DNA from: Alphaproteobacteria bacterium
GTDB lineage: Bacteria; Pseudomonadota; Alphaproteobacteria; M2410
Length of the DNA stretch: 62,771 bases
Assembly: GCA_030614785.1 (NCBI GenBank)
Contig: JAUWTJ010000012.1
Location: 1 to 62,771, forward strand
Direction: 5' to 3'
The notes under the pieces are model-generated. The model was not told where the DNA came from. It saw nothing but the letters and a program-made list of their open reading frames with translations, and ran no database searches. This document shows, in pieces, positions 51,852-61,182 of this stretch. Every line of letters begins with the position of its first letter. Position 1 is the stretch's first letter. A program made the position numbers and the translations under genes.

Positions 51852-54221
51852 ATGAGTACGAATACGCAGGATCTGGTCGCTTTTCGCCTGACGGGCAAAC
51901 GCCCGGCTCAAGACAGCGACGACGCAAGCGCAGTCGTGGCAAACTCAGCCGACAGTTCCGGCCTCTGCCCTGTCCTCTTTGCAGGCTACTCTGATCTAAC
52001 GTCTCTGAGATATGACTTCCCGGTGATACTCATCAACGGACCTCATCACTCAGCCCCGATGCGCAGTCTTACAAGTATCATGAATGATATCATCGATAGC
52101 CTGGCGCCAAAGGGGAGTGAGGGTGAATTTGACAGAAAGCAGCTCCTGGAACTTGAACGCCAAATCCGCTCGTATGCGGCCAGTGGCGACAAGGGGACCC
52201 TGTCGAAGTTCTGGAAAAAGGCACAGGCGGACCTCATTCGCGGAACGACAAGCAGTGAACGTAAGGCCTTGAAGGCATGCCTCGATCAGGCGCGCACTCT
52301 TGTTGACGTTGATGGTGAGGTCATCGACTGCAATGAATATACCTGTTCGAAAATCACGGAACATCTCTGGGATTTCGAAGTCACCGCGAAAGCAATCCGG
52401 TTCCGGAAACGCGTCGGTGCCCTGATACTCCGGTTGGAAAGAATTCTTGAGGCCGATTTTCAAATCTCAGGCGACGCACAGGATCCTGCGAATCTCAAGG
52501 GGGCCGTTGGCGACGCGCTTGCTTCATCGTTTGACTTCAAAGCCCTGTCGGACCTCTTAAAAGGCTCTGATACCCACGATGTGCTGCCGGTAACACGAAA
52601 AGAACGCATCGAAAATTCTCTCAAGGCGTTAAAGCAACAGCGCTTCTTTGCCACGTCCTATCTCGACACCGACGAGAGAGCAGCTGACGAAGCTGGCTTG
52701 AAGGTTCATAAATATATATTCAACACCTGCACCAAAGCCCATGATGCCTTCCTTGACCGCCTGCCGGAAATGGTCGAACTCATCAAGGCGATCGCAATAG
52801 CCGAACTTGAGATCGTCAATGGATATAAAGACGGCTTCGATGATGACTTTTTTCTGGGATTTGATCAGACATCCCTGATGCCCGAGGATCTCGAACTGTT
52901 CCCGTCTTATCTCGCTGTTTGCTGCGGGCAACCGTGGAGTACCACTGAAAAGGGCCGGATCATCGAAACGCTGTCATCCGGACTTCCTATAAAGATAATG
53001 GTGCAAACTGACGATATTCTTCCACCCTCTTCTTTCGGAGCCGGACCTTTTTCCTGGGGTCTGAGCGGCGCGCAACTCGCGGGCCTGGCGGTCGGTCTGG
53101 GCAGCGCGTTCGTTCTTCAAAGCACCGCGTCCAATCTCTATCAATTGCGAAGTGAGCTTCAGGCCGGCCTCGCCGCTCCAGGCTCTGCACTGTTCAGTCT
53201 CTTTTCAGGGGCCGGTGCTCAGACGAGCGAAAAACAGCTGGCTGGAACAAATCGAAATGGAAGCTATATTACCGCCGCCGCCGCGATGGAAGCGCGAGCC
53301 TTTCCCACCTTCGTTTTCAACCATGAAGCAGGCAGCGATCTTGCCGCCCGCTTTTCCCTCCTCAACAATCCACACTCCCGCAGCGACTGGACATCATATT
53401 CGCTCGACTGTGAAGATGATGACCTCCAGAGAACAACACTGGACTTCGCATTCACGATCGCTGACTTCATGGCGACGGATGAACGTTACCGCAATCACTT
53501 TGTGAAGGTGGTCAAGTCCGATTGGGTTTCTGACATGGTTTCGGTCGGGGAGTATCTTGCCACGTCCTCGGGCGATATGTCTGACAAGATACCCTACGTT
53601 CTGATGATCAATGAAGCAGGCGAAGCCTCCCGCTATGTCGTCGATGATACAGTAATTCGGGCGACCAAACGCGCGCGCGACATCTGGCACGACCTCCAGG
53701 AACTCGGCGGCATCAACAATTCTCATGCGAGAAAACGCCTCGAAGAAGAGTATGAAGTCTGGGAAGCAAAGAAGCAGGACGAACTGGAAAGTCTGCGAGT
53801 GGAAATGGCGGCTGCCGCCCCGGTCTCGGTGCAGGATGTGAATGCCCCGTCAGCTATGAGCGAAACTCTGGCCCCTGCTGTGCGCCAGGCAACTGACGCA
53901 GATGCGGGAACTGCGATGCCTCCCCCCCAGGGTGCGGAACTGAAGGAAACGGCGCCCGAACCGCAGGTCCAAAACGATGATCCGTGGATCGAGACCGTCA
54001 GATGCACAACCTGTAATGAATGCACCGATCTCAATAATCAGATTTTTGCCTATGACGACAACATGCAGGCTTATGTTGCTAATCCCGACGGAGGCCCCTT
54101 CAGGGACATTGTTGTAGCGGCGGAAAACTGCCAGGTCGCGATCATCCATCCGGGCAAGCCGAGGAATTCGAACGAACCGGGTCTGCCGGACCTGATCAAA
54201 CGTGCTGAGCTTTTTATGTAA
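51852..54221 (+). CDS. Degenerate PFOR thiamine-domain-like protein with C-terminal [4Fe-4S] ferredoxin
   Basis: 789 residues, no signal or clear membrane helix. The last ~75 residues are a single-cluster ferredoxin: CTTCNEC gives Cys718, Cys721 and Cys724, and AENCQVAIIHPGKP gives Cys760. Residues ~365-560 look like the C-terminal part of the pyruvate:ferredoxin oxidoreductase thiamine domain: LSSGLPIKIMVQTDD, GSAFVLQSTASNLYQLRSEL, PGSALFSLFSG and AMEARAFPTFVFNHEAGSD occur in the same order as their counterparts in PFOR. The GDG...N cofactor motif is absent, so it should not bind thiamine diphosphate in the usual way. The first ~350 residues are helical and unrecognised. A linker of Ala/Pro/Glu precedes the ferredoxin. 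It probably docks to or accepts electrons from KorAB. Confidence 0.7.
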   Translation: MSTNTQDLVAFRLTGKRPAQDSDDASAVVANSADSSGLCPVLFAGYSDLTSLRYDFPVILINGPHHSAPMRSLTSIMNDIIDSLAPKGSEGEFDRKQLLELERQIRSYAASGDKGTLSKFWKKAQADLIRGTTSSERKALKACLDQARTLVDVDGEVIDCNEYTCSKITEHLWDFEVTAKAIRFRKRVGALILRLERILEADFQISGDAQDPANLKGAVGDALASSFDFKALSDLLKGSDTHDVLPVTRKERIENSLKALKQQRFFATSYLDTDERAADEAGLKVHKYIFNTCTKAHDAFLDRLPEMVELIKAIAIAELEIVNGYKDGFDDDFFLGFDQTSLMPEDLELFPSYLAVCCGQPWSTTEKGRIIETLSSGLPIKIMVQTDDILPPSSFGAGPFSWGLSGAQLAGLAVGLGSAFVLQSTASNLYQLRSELQAGLAAPGSALFSLFSGAGAQTSEKQLAGTNRNGSYITAAAAMEARAFPTFVFNHEAGSDLAARFSLLNNPHSRSDWTSYSLDCEDDDLQRTTLDFAFTIADFMATDERYRNHFVKVVKSDWVSDMVSVGEYLATSSGDMSDKIPYVLMINEAGEASRYVVDDTVIRATKRARDIWHDLQELGGINNSHARKRLEEEYEVWEAKKQDELESLRVEMAAAAPVSVQDVNAPSAMSETLAPAVRQATDADAGTAMPPPQGAELKETAPEPQVQNDDPWIETVRCTTCNECTDLNNQIFAYDDNMQAYVANPDGGPFRDIVVAAENCQVAIIHPGKPRNSNEPGLPDLIKRAELFM

Positions 54222-54229
54222 CCCCGTCG

Positions 54230-55123
54230 TCAGAGGCTGAGGGCAAGGTCGGCATGCTCGGCAATCGTGCGCACCAGTTCCGGCACGACTTCTTCCGGCA
54301 GGTCGTGTCCCATACCCTCTATCAGTTCGAGCCTGGCATGAGGGATCTTGCGTACTGTATCAACCCCGGCTGAATAGTGTACCAGAGGGTCCTCTGCACC
54401 GTGAATAACCAGTACGGGGACGTTGATGGAGCGCAGTCGATCACTGCGATCACCCGAAGCAACCAGCGCTGCGTGCTGTCGGTCACGACCTTCGCGGCAG
54501 AAACTTCTGGCAAGGGCTCTCTTCTCGCGCTCCGTTATCACCTCTTCAGGAATCGGGTAGCGCTTGCCTGTCGTTAACTTACCGCGCAGAACTCTTTGCT
54601 CAAGCACGGCTTCCATATCATCACTGTTGCTCGTCTGCATAAGGGCAGCGAAGAGGTCCGTGTCAGGGCGAGGCAGCTTTGGAGCACCGGATCCGGAATT
54701 TATCGTAGTGAGGGAAATGCATCTCTCCCCGTGGTTAACCGCCATCGCCTGGACGATTATACCGCCCATCGACAGACCGCAGACGTGGGCTTCTGCAATC
54801 TCCAGAGCATCCATCAAGCCGACGACGTCGGCGGCCATATCATCAATAGTGTAGGGGATATCGGGCTTGCGGCCCGTGACAAGATCAGTAATCACCGCAG
54901 CAGAGTCCGGCACCGGGGAATCAGCCATCTTCTGGCTCAGTCCGACGTCGCGGTTGTCAAACATCACGACATAAAACCCTTGCTGGACCAGTGCCTCAAC
55001 ATAACCTTCCGGCCAGTCGATAAGCTGCGTCCCAAGATCGCGGACCAGAACAAGTACCTGATCATTTGCGTCGCCACGGGTTTCATATTCAATTTGAATA
55101 CTGTTTGCGGTGATTTGCGTCAT
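54230..55123 (-). CDS. Alpha/beta hydrolase (RdmC/esterase-like)
   Basis: 297-residue alpha/beta hydrolase of the group containing aclacinomycin methylesterase RdmC. The N-terminal half has VRDLGTQLIDWPEGYVEAL and VVMFDNRDVGLSQ, typical of that group. The nucleophile Ser is in CGLSMGGII (~residue 119), Asp in GAEDPLVHY (~243), His in GMGHDLPEE (~272). Start at 55123 is preferred to the ATG 6 bases earlier because AGGAGG is 7 bases away from the former but touches the latter. It is transcribed towards the ferredoxin gene, the two stop codons being only 8 bp apart. Substrate unknown. Confidence 0.85.
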   Translation of the reverse strand: MTQITANSIQIEYETRGDANDQVLVLVRDLGTQLIDWPEGYVEALVQQGFYVVMFDNRDVGLSQKMADSPVPDSAAVITDLVTGRKPDIPYTIDDMAADVVGLMDALEIAEAHVCGLSMGGIIVQAMAVNHGERCISLTTINSGSGAPKLPRPDTDLFAALMQTSNSDDMEAVLEQRVLRGKLTTGKRYPIPEEVITEREKRALARSFCREGRDRQHAALVASGDRSDRLRSINVPVLVIHGAEDPLVHYSAGVDTVRKIPHARLELIEGMGHDLPEEVVPELVRTIAEHADLALSL

Positions 55124-55352
55124 GATCATTCCTCCTGCTCAAAGACAATCGTTTATGTGACTAAGACCCTTACTCTGTTTCTACTAGTGCTGCTGACAAT
55201 GACAAGTATTTGCGAATTAGACGCACACTATACTGCGCTTCGTCCGCATGCGAACTTGCAAGCAGGATAACACATTCATTGGGAAGAGTCATTACCGCAC
55301 AACCCCGCTGTTCGTCCCGATGATCCTGATCGGAGAACAATTGTCTCTGCCT

Positions 55353-57221
55353 TCAGGCTGACTGTTCGGGAAAAGGCGTTACGTTTTCCGATCCGGATTC
55401 TTCAACATTTTCCGCCTCTGACTCAAACGTTTCTGGCTGTCTTTGACCAAACTGAATTTCCGCGAGATGCGCAAAGATTCCACCGCTGGCCATGAGTTCT
55501 GCGTGGGTCCCCGATTCGACGACGCCGCCCTTGTCCAGGACGATAACCCTGTCAGCCATCTGAATGGTAGACAGACGATGAGCAATCATCAATGTGGTGC
55601 GGCCATCGATCAGGCCGGTGAGCGCTTTCTGAATAGATCGCTCATTTTCCGAATCAAGTGCACTGGTTGCTTCGTCAAGAAGAAGAATTGGAGCCTTGCG
55701 CAGAATGGCTCTCGCGATTGCTATGCGCTGTCGCTGCCCACCTGAAAGCGCCACGCCTTTTGGCCCCAACTGTGTTGTTATCCCGTCTGGTAGTTCCTGA
55801 ACGAATTCGCCAAGCGATGCGATTTCAAGGGCTTCGATAATTTCTTTCCGGGAGGCATCAGGCCGCCCGTAGGCAACATTAGTTTCAAGAGTTCCACTGA
55901 ACATGACGGGGTCCTGGGGAACAATTGCGAACTGACGCCTTAGATCCTGTGGAGACAGATCGCACAGGTCGATCCCGTCAAGCCGTATAGAGCCGCGGAC
56001 AGGATCATAGAACCGCAGAAGAAGCTGAAACACTGTTGTCTTACCTGCTCCCGATGGCCCGACAATGGCAACTTTTTCTCCAGGTTGAATTTTCAGGTTG
56101 AAGTCGTCAAGAACAGCGTTGTTGTCTCGTGTCGGATATCGAAACATTACATCGGAAAACTCGATAGCCCCTTTAGCCGGGGTGTTAATCGCACGCGGCT
56201 CATCGGGAGCCTTGATGTCACTTTCCGTGGTCAGAAGTTCGACCAGACGCTCAGCCGCCCCGGCCGCTCTTTGCATATCGCCCCATACCTCGCTGAGGGA
56301 ACTCAGAGAGCCCGCCAGGAAGGTTGCGTATAGAATGAATTGCCCCAACTGCCCGCCGGTCATGTCTCCATTGGTGACCAGCCTGGCACCGGTCCAGAGG
56401 ATTCCAACAATACTGGAAAAGACAAGAAAGATGATGATGGCTGTCATCACGGCCTGAGATCGGAAACGGCTGTGGGCAGCAGAGAAGGATGCCTCACCCG
56501 CCTCGCTAAAACGGCGCGACTCAAAGCGTTCCTGGGTAAACGCCTGAACTGTTTGCATTGCATCCAGACTCTCGCTGGCGAGTGCGCTGGTATCGGCAAC
56601 TTTCTCCTGCGCCGCCTGAGACTTTCTTCTGACCACACGGCCGAAAGTCATAAGTGGAAGGACGACAGCTGGTGCCAAGATCAAAAAATAGGCAGAAAGA
56701 CGCGGACTGGTGATAACCAGCATGATTGCAGACCCGGAAAACAAAAGAATATTGCGCAGGGCAACCGATGCACTGGAGCCGGCTATAGACTGGATGAGCG
56801 TCGTGTCTGTTGTCAGGCGGGACAGGACTTCTCCGGTTTTTTCTGTTTCATAAAACCGGGGGCTCAAAGTCATAAGTCGGTCATAAACAGATTGTCTGAT
56901 ATCGACCACAGCCCGCTCACCGAGCCACATGACAAAATAGTACCGTCCGGCGGATGACAGCGCGAGCACACTTGCCAAAAGCAGCACAAAGAGGAAATAC
57001 TGATCAATACGATCAGCATTTTCCGCAGTAAAACCGATATCCACCATAAATCGAACCGCAATCGGAACCATGAGCGTGGAAAATGCTGCAGTTGTCAAAA
57101 AGACAAGTACCATTGTCAGATGAAACTTGTAGCGAAGCGCGAAGGGCAGAATCGACTTCAGAGCCGAGATATTGTGTGATCCGGAACGCGATTGTTGTTC
57201 GAGGGTCAGACTGCGAGCCAT
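55353..57221 (-). CDS. ABC exporter, fused membrane and ATPase domains (MsbA/LmrA type)
   Basis: 622-residue half-transporter that should work as a homodimer. Six membrane helices lie in residues ~25-330. The ATPase domain has Walker A GPSGAGKTTVFQLL (~397), Q-loop, signature LSGGQRQRIAIARA (~500), Walker B ILLLDEATSALDSE (~524) and the H-loop in MIAHRLST. The C-terminal tail (~595-622) is acidic. GGAG lies 9 bases before the ATG. Relatives export lipids, drugs or other hydrophobic molecules; the sequence does not tell which. It is divergent from hemA across a ~360-bp region. Confidence 0.9.
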   Translation of the reverse strand: MARSLTLEQQSRSGSHNISALKSILPFALRYKFHLTMVLVFLTTAAFSTLMVPIAVRFMVDIGFTAENADRIDQYFLFVLLLASVLALSSAGRYYFVMWLGERAVVDIRQSVYDRLMTLSPRFYETEKTGEVLSRLTTDTTLIQSIAGSSASVALRNILLFSGSAIMLVITSPRLSAYFLILAPAVVLPLMTFGRVVRRKSQAAQEKVADTSALASESLDAMQTVQAFTQERFESRRFSEAGEASFSAAHSRFRSQAVMTAIIIFLVFSSIVGILWTGARLVTNGDMTGGQLGQFILYATFLAGSLSSLSEVWGDMQRAAGAAERLVELLTTESDIKAPDEPRAINTPAKGAIEFSDVMFRYPTRDNNAVLDDFNLKIQPGEKVAIVGPSGAGKTTVFQLLLRFYDPVRGSIRLDGIDLCDLSPQDLRRQFAIVPQDPVMFSGTLETNVAYGRPDASRKEIIEALEIASLGEFVQELPDGITTQLGPKGVALSGGQRQRIAIARAILRKAPILLLDEATSALDSENERSIQKALTGLIDGRTTLMIAHRLSTIQMADRVIVLDKGGVVESGTHAELMASGGIFAHLAEIQFGQRQPETFESEAENVEESGSENVTPFPEQSA

Positions 57222-57583
57222 GTTTATTCTCCGGTGTTACGCTCATTCACAATGATATTTCGGCTGCTACTCTCCGGGGTATACCGGCTAATTAACCAAT
57301 ACCAAAACAGTACATATATCTCGACCCCGGTCTTCTGTCAGGATTGCACATATTTTACCGGCGGAAACGGCAATTAGACAGGGTGTCGATGGTCGCTGCG
57401 ACAATTCGCGCTTTGCGAAACTCGCGCTTCCTTGCAGCTGGAACGGCGTAACTATGCGACATTATGTCGAATATTCTGACCTTATAGTTCAGCTAGAATA
57501 TGCCTGTGGCGTAAATTGGCGACGGGGGCTTGACGTGAACTGTAACAAAGTCACTCTCCCGACCGGAGAATGGGAGACGAGTG
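57222..57583. promoter_or_regulatory. Divergent region between the ABC exporter and hemA
   Basis: No gene seen. Inverted repeats: TTCGC-N5-GCGAA (57405-57419), CGACA-TTA-TGTCG (57457-57469), and ATATTCT/AGAATAT 17 bases apart (57471-57501). TTGACG at 57530-57535 is a possible hemA -35, with no good -10. No FNR box (TTGAT-N4-ATCAA) is present, although FnrL control of hemA is known in some relatives. Confidence 0.45.
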
Positions 57584-58795
57584 ATGATCTATACAGATAA
57601 ATTGAGTGATGCGCTTGGCAGCTTAAAAACCGAAGGGCGCTATCGCGTTTTTGCAGATATAGAGAGACATCGCGGTGCTTTTCCCTGTGCAACATATCAT
57701 GATGACAATGCACTGGAAGAAATCGTCGTCTGGTGCAGCAACGACTACCTCTCCATGGGACAACACCCAAAAGTCATTAACGCGATGCATGACGCACTTG
57801 ATGCGGTTGGCGCAGGATCAGGCGGTACCCGCAATATCGCGGGGACAACACATTACCATGTCGAGTTGGAAAAAGAATTGGCTGCGCTCCACGATAAGGA
57901 AGCCGCTTTGCTCTTTACATCCGGCTATATATCGAATGATGCGACGTTGAGTGTTTTGGGCAAGGTCTTCGACGATCTGATAATTCTGTCAGACGAGCTC
58001 AATCACGCCTCTATGATCGAGGGGATCAAGCACGGGGGCGGGCCCAAGAGAATTTGGCGGCACAATGATATCGAGCATTTGGAAGAGCTGCTCAAGGCGC
58101 TGCCGCTTGATCGCCCCAAACTCATCGCCTTTGAATCAGTCTACTCTATGGATGGTGACGTTGCGCCGATTGAGATGATTTGCGACCTGGCGGACAAATA
58201 CAATGCCATGACCTACATGGATGAAGTTCACGCAGTGGGCCTTTATGGTCCGCATGGAGCCGGTATCGCCGAGCGAGACGGCGTGATGGACCGGGTCGAT
58301 GTCATTGAAGGGACGCTGGCCAAGGCGTTCGGCGTCATGGGTGGTTATATTGCCTCGACGGCGGATCTGGTCGATGTGGTGAGATCCTATGCGCCCGGAT
58401 TTATCTTTTCAACTTCCCTTGCTCCCTCTCTGGCGGCCGGCGCTCTGGCAAGCGTGAGGCATTTGAAAGAGAGCCAGGTGGAGCGAGAGGCGCACCAGGA
58501 GCGCGCGGCGCAGCTAAAGCAAATGCTGAAGGATGCGGACCTGCCCGTAATGCCATCGGTCAGCCATATTGTACCTTTGTTTGTTGGCGATCCGGTACTC
58601 TGCAAGCAAGTTTCGGATGAGTTACTCCACGAGTTCAATATCTACGTTCAACCGATTAATTATCCAACCGTTCCACGAGGAACTGAAAGGCTTCGGTTTA
58701 CACCAGGCCCCGTTCATGACGATGAGAAGATGAAACAACTCGTCGAGGCTCTTCAGGTTATCTGGAAGCAGCTTGATCTTCGACGCGCAGCCTAG
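57584..58795 (+). CDS. hemA: 5-aminolevulinate synthase
   Basis: 403-residue pyridoxal-phosphate enzyme condensing succinyl-CoA and glycine to 5-aminolevulinate, first step of haem synthesis by the C4 route. Visible signatures are [57 protein letters not shown] and the cofactor lysine Lys247 in [13 protein letters not shown], one residue from its place in the Rhodobacter enzyme. ATG at 57584 has GGGAG 7 bases upstream; an overlapping GTG three bases earlier is possible. This route is found in alphaproteobacteria, which supports the taxonomic reading. An intrinsic terminator follows. The nearby ccm genes use the haem made here. Confidence 0.96.
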   Translation: MIYTDKLSDALGSLKTEGRYRVFADIERHRGAFPCATYHDDNALEEIVVWCSNDYLSMGQHPKVINAMHDALDAVGAGSGGTRNIAGTTHYHVELEKELAALHDKEAALLFTSGYISNDATLSVLGKVFDDLIILSDELNHASMIEGIKHGGGPKRIWRHNDIEHLEELLKALPLDRPKLIAFESVYSMDGDVAPIEMICDLADKYNAMTYMDEVHAVGLYGPHGAGIAERDGVMDRVDVIEGTLAKAFGVMGGYIASTADLVDVVRSYAPGFIFSTSLAPSLAAGALASVRHLKESQVEREAHQERAAQLKQMLKDADLPVMPSVSHIVPLFVGDPVLCKQVSDELLHEFNIYVQPINYPTVPRGTERLRFTPGPVHDDEKMKQLVEALQVIWKQLDLRRAA

Positions 58796-58823
58796 AACAC
58801 ATACCCAATACCCCAAGATAACT

Positions 58824-58854
58824 CCCCGCCGCTCATCTGAGCGACGGGGTTTTT
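58824..58854 (+). terminator. Intrinsic terminator of hemA
   Basis: A 12-bp stem (CCCCGCCGCTCA with TGAGCGACGGGG, one C/A mismatch) closes on a very short loop and is followed by five T residues. It lies 29 bp after the hemA stop and before the convergent ccmI. Confidence 0.88.
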
Positions 58855-58928
58855 GTGTGAGTATTTCTCTAAACAGAATTCAGCGGAGAGAGACACACCC
58901 GCATCAGGCCCTGGTGCCACCTATAAAA

Positions 58929-60119
58929 TCAGGAGCCATCGAGAGTGATCCCGAGATCTATGGCGGCGGCCAGGATGGCCTGCCGGGACGCTTCCGATGT
59001 TGCCGCACCAAAAGCGCGCTCCAGAGAGGGCTTGGCTCCGGCAGGACCATCGAGAACGGCCTGGGCACGGGCAAGTCGTAGCCAACCCTCTATATCATCT
59101 GGATTTTCCTCCAGGCGCCCGGCAAGGCGTTCCACCATGGACCGGATCATTTTCGTTTGCTCGTCTGACGTCATTTGACTTGCAGCCGCCACGTCCTCGG
59201 CCGTTGGACCCGGTATAACAGGCGCGGACGCTACAGACGCAGGCCTTGATGACGGCAGAGTTTTGATCTCGCCGACCTCTAAGGAGAACTGCTGCGCGGC
59301 CTGTTCGATTTGCTGTCGAACTCCCGGGACCCATGGCGCATCAGAAGGCGAGGCAGCCAGAAGAGCCTGCCACGTATCGATAGCGGCCTGACCCTGCCCG
59401 GCCTGCGCCTCCGCGATACCAACATAGTAGTGATTGCGCGGATCGTCCGGGTTTTCCTGACGCAGTTGTTCGAAAATCAACTTCGCTTTTGGCGAAACCA
59501 TGCCGCCCTGAGCAGTGGTCATTGCTTCGGCATAGGATCCTGCGATATTGGCGTCTTCACTCCTGAGCTCAAAAGCACGGCCATAAGCTTCTGCCGCATT
59601 GCCCAAATCTTTCGAAAACTCGTAGGATCGGGCAAGAAGGACCCAACCCTCAAAGTCATCGGGGTTCTTGTCCAATCGGGCAACAAGGCGGTCGATCGCA
59701 CTGGTCATATCACTCGATGCATGCTCGGGCGATGCAGATGCCGCCTTGACATAAGGTTGCCCCTCCAGTTCCGGCGCGCCCATTTGACTGTAAACGGTAA
59801 ATGGAGCCAGGACGGCAATGACGGCAAGAATTCCAAAAAAGGCGTAGCGAGAATTTGGGGTGAGGCCTTTGTCTGCCATGCCCTTGTCAGGTCCGGAGAC
59901 AGCCAGCATTCGCCTCGAGATCTCGATCTCATCGACTGTTGCCTGTTCTTTGGAAATCAGACCACGCGCGACGTCGCCGTCAATTTCGGAAAGCTGATCA
60001 CGATAGACCGCCAACTCTCCTTCGGCCCTGGCGGATGATTTCTTCTCCGCCCGAAACAGGGGCAAGGCAATCCAGACGAAGGCGGCCAGTGCGATGATGA
60101 TCATAAGAAACCAGATCAT
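58929..60119 (-). CDS. ccmI: Cytochrome c maturation protein CcmI
   Basis: 396-residue apocytochrome c chaperone subunit of the haem ligation complex. Two N-terminal membrane helices (residues 1-20 and ~90-112) flank a cytoplasmic loop starting RAEKKSSARAEGELAVYRDQL, the usual CcmI arrangement. The periplasmic part contains TPR-type repeats (DKNPDDFEGWVLLARSYEF and ENPDDIEGWLRLARAQAVL) that hold apocytochrome C-termini. The ATG overlaps the ccmH stop by 4 bp. It is the last gene of the ccmFGHI transcript and meets hemA convergently. Confidence 0.93.
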   Translation of the reverse strand: MIWFLMIIIALAAFVWIALPLFRAEKKSSARAEGELAVYRDQLSEIDGDVARGLISKEQATVDEIEISRRMLAVSGPDKGMADKGLTPNSRYAFFGILAVIAVLAPFTVYSQMGAPELEGQPYVKAASASPEHASSDMTSAIDRLVARLDKNPDDFEGWVLLARSYEFSKDLGNAAEAYGRAFELRSEDANIAGSYAEAMTTAQGGMVSPKAKLIFEQLRQENPDDPRNHYYVGIAEAQAGQGQAAIDTWQALLAASPSDAPWVPGVRQQIEQAAQQFSLEVGEIKTLPSSRPASVASAPVIPGPTAEDVAAASQMTSDEQTKMIRSMVERLAGRLEENPDDIEGWLRLARAQAVLDGPAGAKPSLERAFGAATSEASRQAILAAAIDLGITLDGS

Positions 60120-60640
60120 TTCAGGTTATCCTTTTTCTTCAAGAGACGTTTCAACTGCTTTTGTTCTTCGGGCGTAAGGGGCTGTGCCCTATCCGATCCC
60201 ATCGCTGCATTTTTTGCCCGGCCGCGAGTAAAAATGGTCACAAAGCCAAGAACCGCCAATAGCGCAAAAACCACCGGGGCCCACCACAAAGCCAGAGTTT
60301 GGCGCTTCACTGGCGGTTTAAGGAGCACATAGTCACCATAACGACTGACAATGTAGTCGAGAGTTTCTTTCCGGGTGTCACCGGCCACCAGGCGTTCACG
60401 CACAAGTCGGCGCAGATCACGGGCAAGGCCGGCGTTTGAATCATCTATCGACTGGTTCTGGCAAACCAGGCAACGCAACAATTTGCTGATCTCGCGCGCC
60501 TCGGTTTCAAGAACCGGATCGTCGAGAACTTCTTCTGGCTCCACAGCCTGTGCTGGCGCCATCAGTGGCAACGCACTCTCAAGAGTGACAAAGGCAAGCA
60601 TCAACAGGCTCGCTATTGTTAACAGGTTCCTCAGAGTCAT
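60116..60640 (-). CDS. ccmH: Cytochrome c maturation protein CcmH
   Basis: 174-residue membrane-bound thiol oxidoreductase that keeps the apocytochrome haem-binding cysteines reduced. The signature LRCLVCQNQSIDDSNAGLA, with the redox pair CLVC, is at about residues 55-73. A signal/anchor covers residues 1-33, and a second helix (LALWWAPVVFALLAVLGFVTIF) lies near 123-145, followed by a lysine-rich cytoplasmic tail. It overlaps ccmG and ccmI by 4 bp each. Confidence 0.95.
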   Translation of the reverse strand: MTLRNLLTIASLLMLAFVTLESALPLMAPAQAVEPEEVLDDPVLETEAREISKLLRCLVCQNQSIDDSNAGLARDLRRLVRERLVAGDTRKETLDYIVSRYGDYVLLKPPVKRQTLALWWAPVVFALLAVLGFVTIFTRGRAKNAAMGSDRAQPLTPEEQKQLKRLLKKKDNLK

Positions 60641-61167
60641 TTGTTCAACTCCCTTACAAGCGGCATAATTTCCCCATGGAGAACTTCCGACGTCAAAGGG
60701 CCAACGTGCTTGTAAACGATCTGGCCTTGCTGATTAACAAGAAAGGTTTCAGGAAGTCCGTAGACACCCCAATCAATACCCGTGCGTCCTTCGAGGTCCG
60801 CACCGATTTCGGCGAAAGGATCGCCAAAATCGGCTAACCAACGCTTCGCATCGACTTCGGTATCCTTGTAGTTGATGCCATAGACTGGCACCTCACCTGC
60901 TTCAGCCAGGTTCATCAGCAGCGGATGTTCAATCCTGCAGGGTCCGCACCATGAGGCAAAGAAATTCATCAGAACCACTCTACCCTCGATTGAGGCAGAG
61001 CTGACTGCCTGATCCTTGACAAGCAGGGCAGGCAGATCGAACTGTGGCGCCGGCGCCCCGATAAGGGCAGAAGGCAGAAGCTTTGGATCCTTCCCGAGGC
61101 CAACGTAAAACAGGGCCGTAAGGCCGACCATCAGAAGGATCGGAACTGCGTAAAGAATTTTTCTCAC
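60637..61167 (-). CDS. ccmG: Thiol:disulfide interchange protein CcmG/DsbE
   Basis: 176-residue periplasmic thioredoxin-like protein anchored by an N-terminal helix (residues ~4-25). The active site FFASWCGPCRIEHP and the cis-proline region GVYGLPETFLV are typical of CcmG; the GINYKDTEVDAKRWL segment is also diagnostic. It delivers reducing equivalents to CcmH and apocytochromes. Four-base overlap with ccmH and 15 bp from ccmF indicate one operon. Confidence 0.95.
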   Translation of the reverse strand: MRKILYAVPILLMVGLTALFYVGLGKDPKLLPSALIGAPAPQFDLPALLVKDQAVSSASIEGRVVLMNFFASWCGPCRIEHPLLMNLAEAGEVPVYGINYKDTEVDAKRWLADFGDPFAEIGADLEGRTGIDWGVYGLPETFLVNQQGQIVYKHVGPLTSEVLHGEIMPLVRELNK

Positions 61168-61182
61168 CTGACCTTACCCTCG

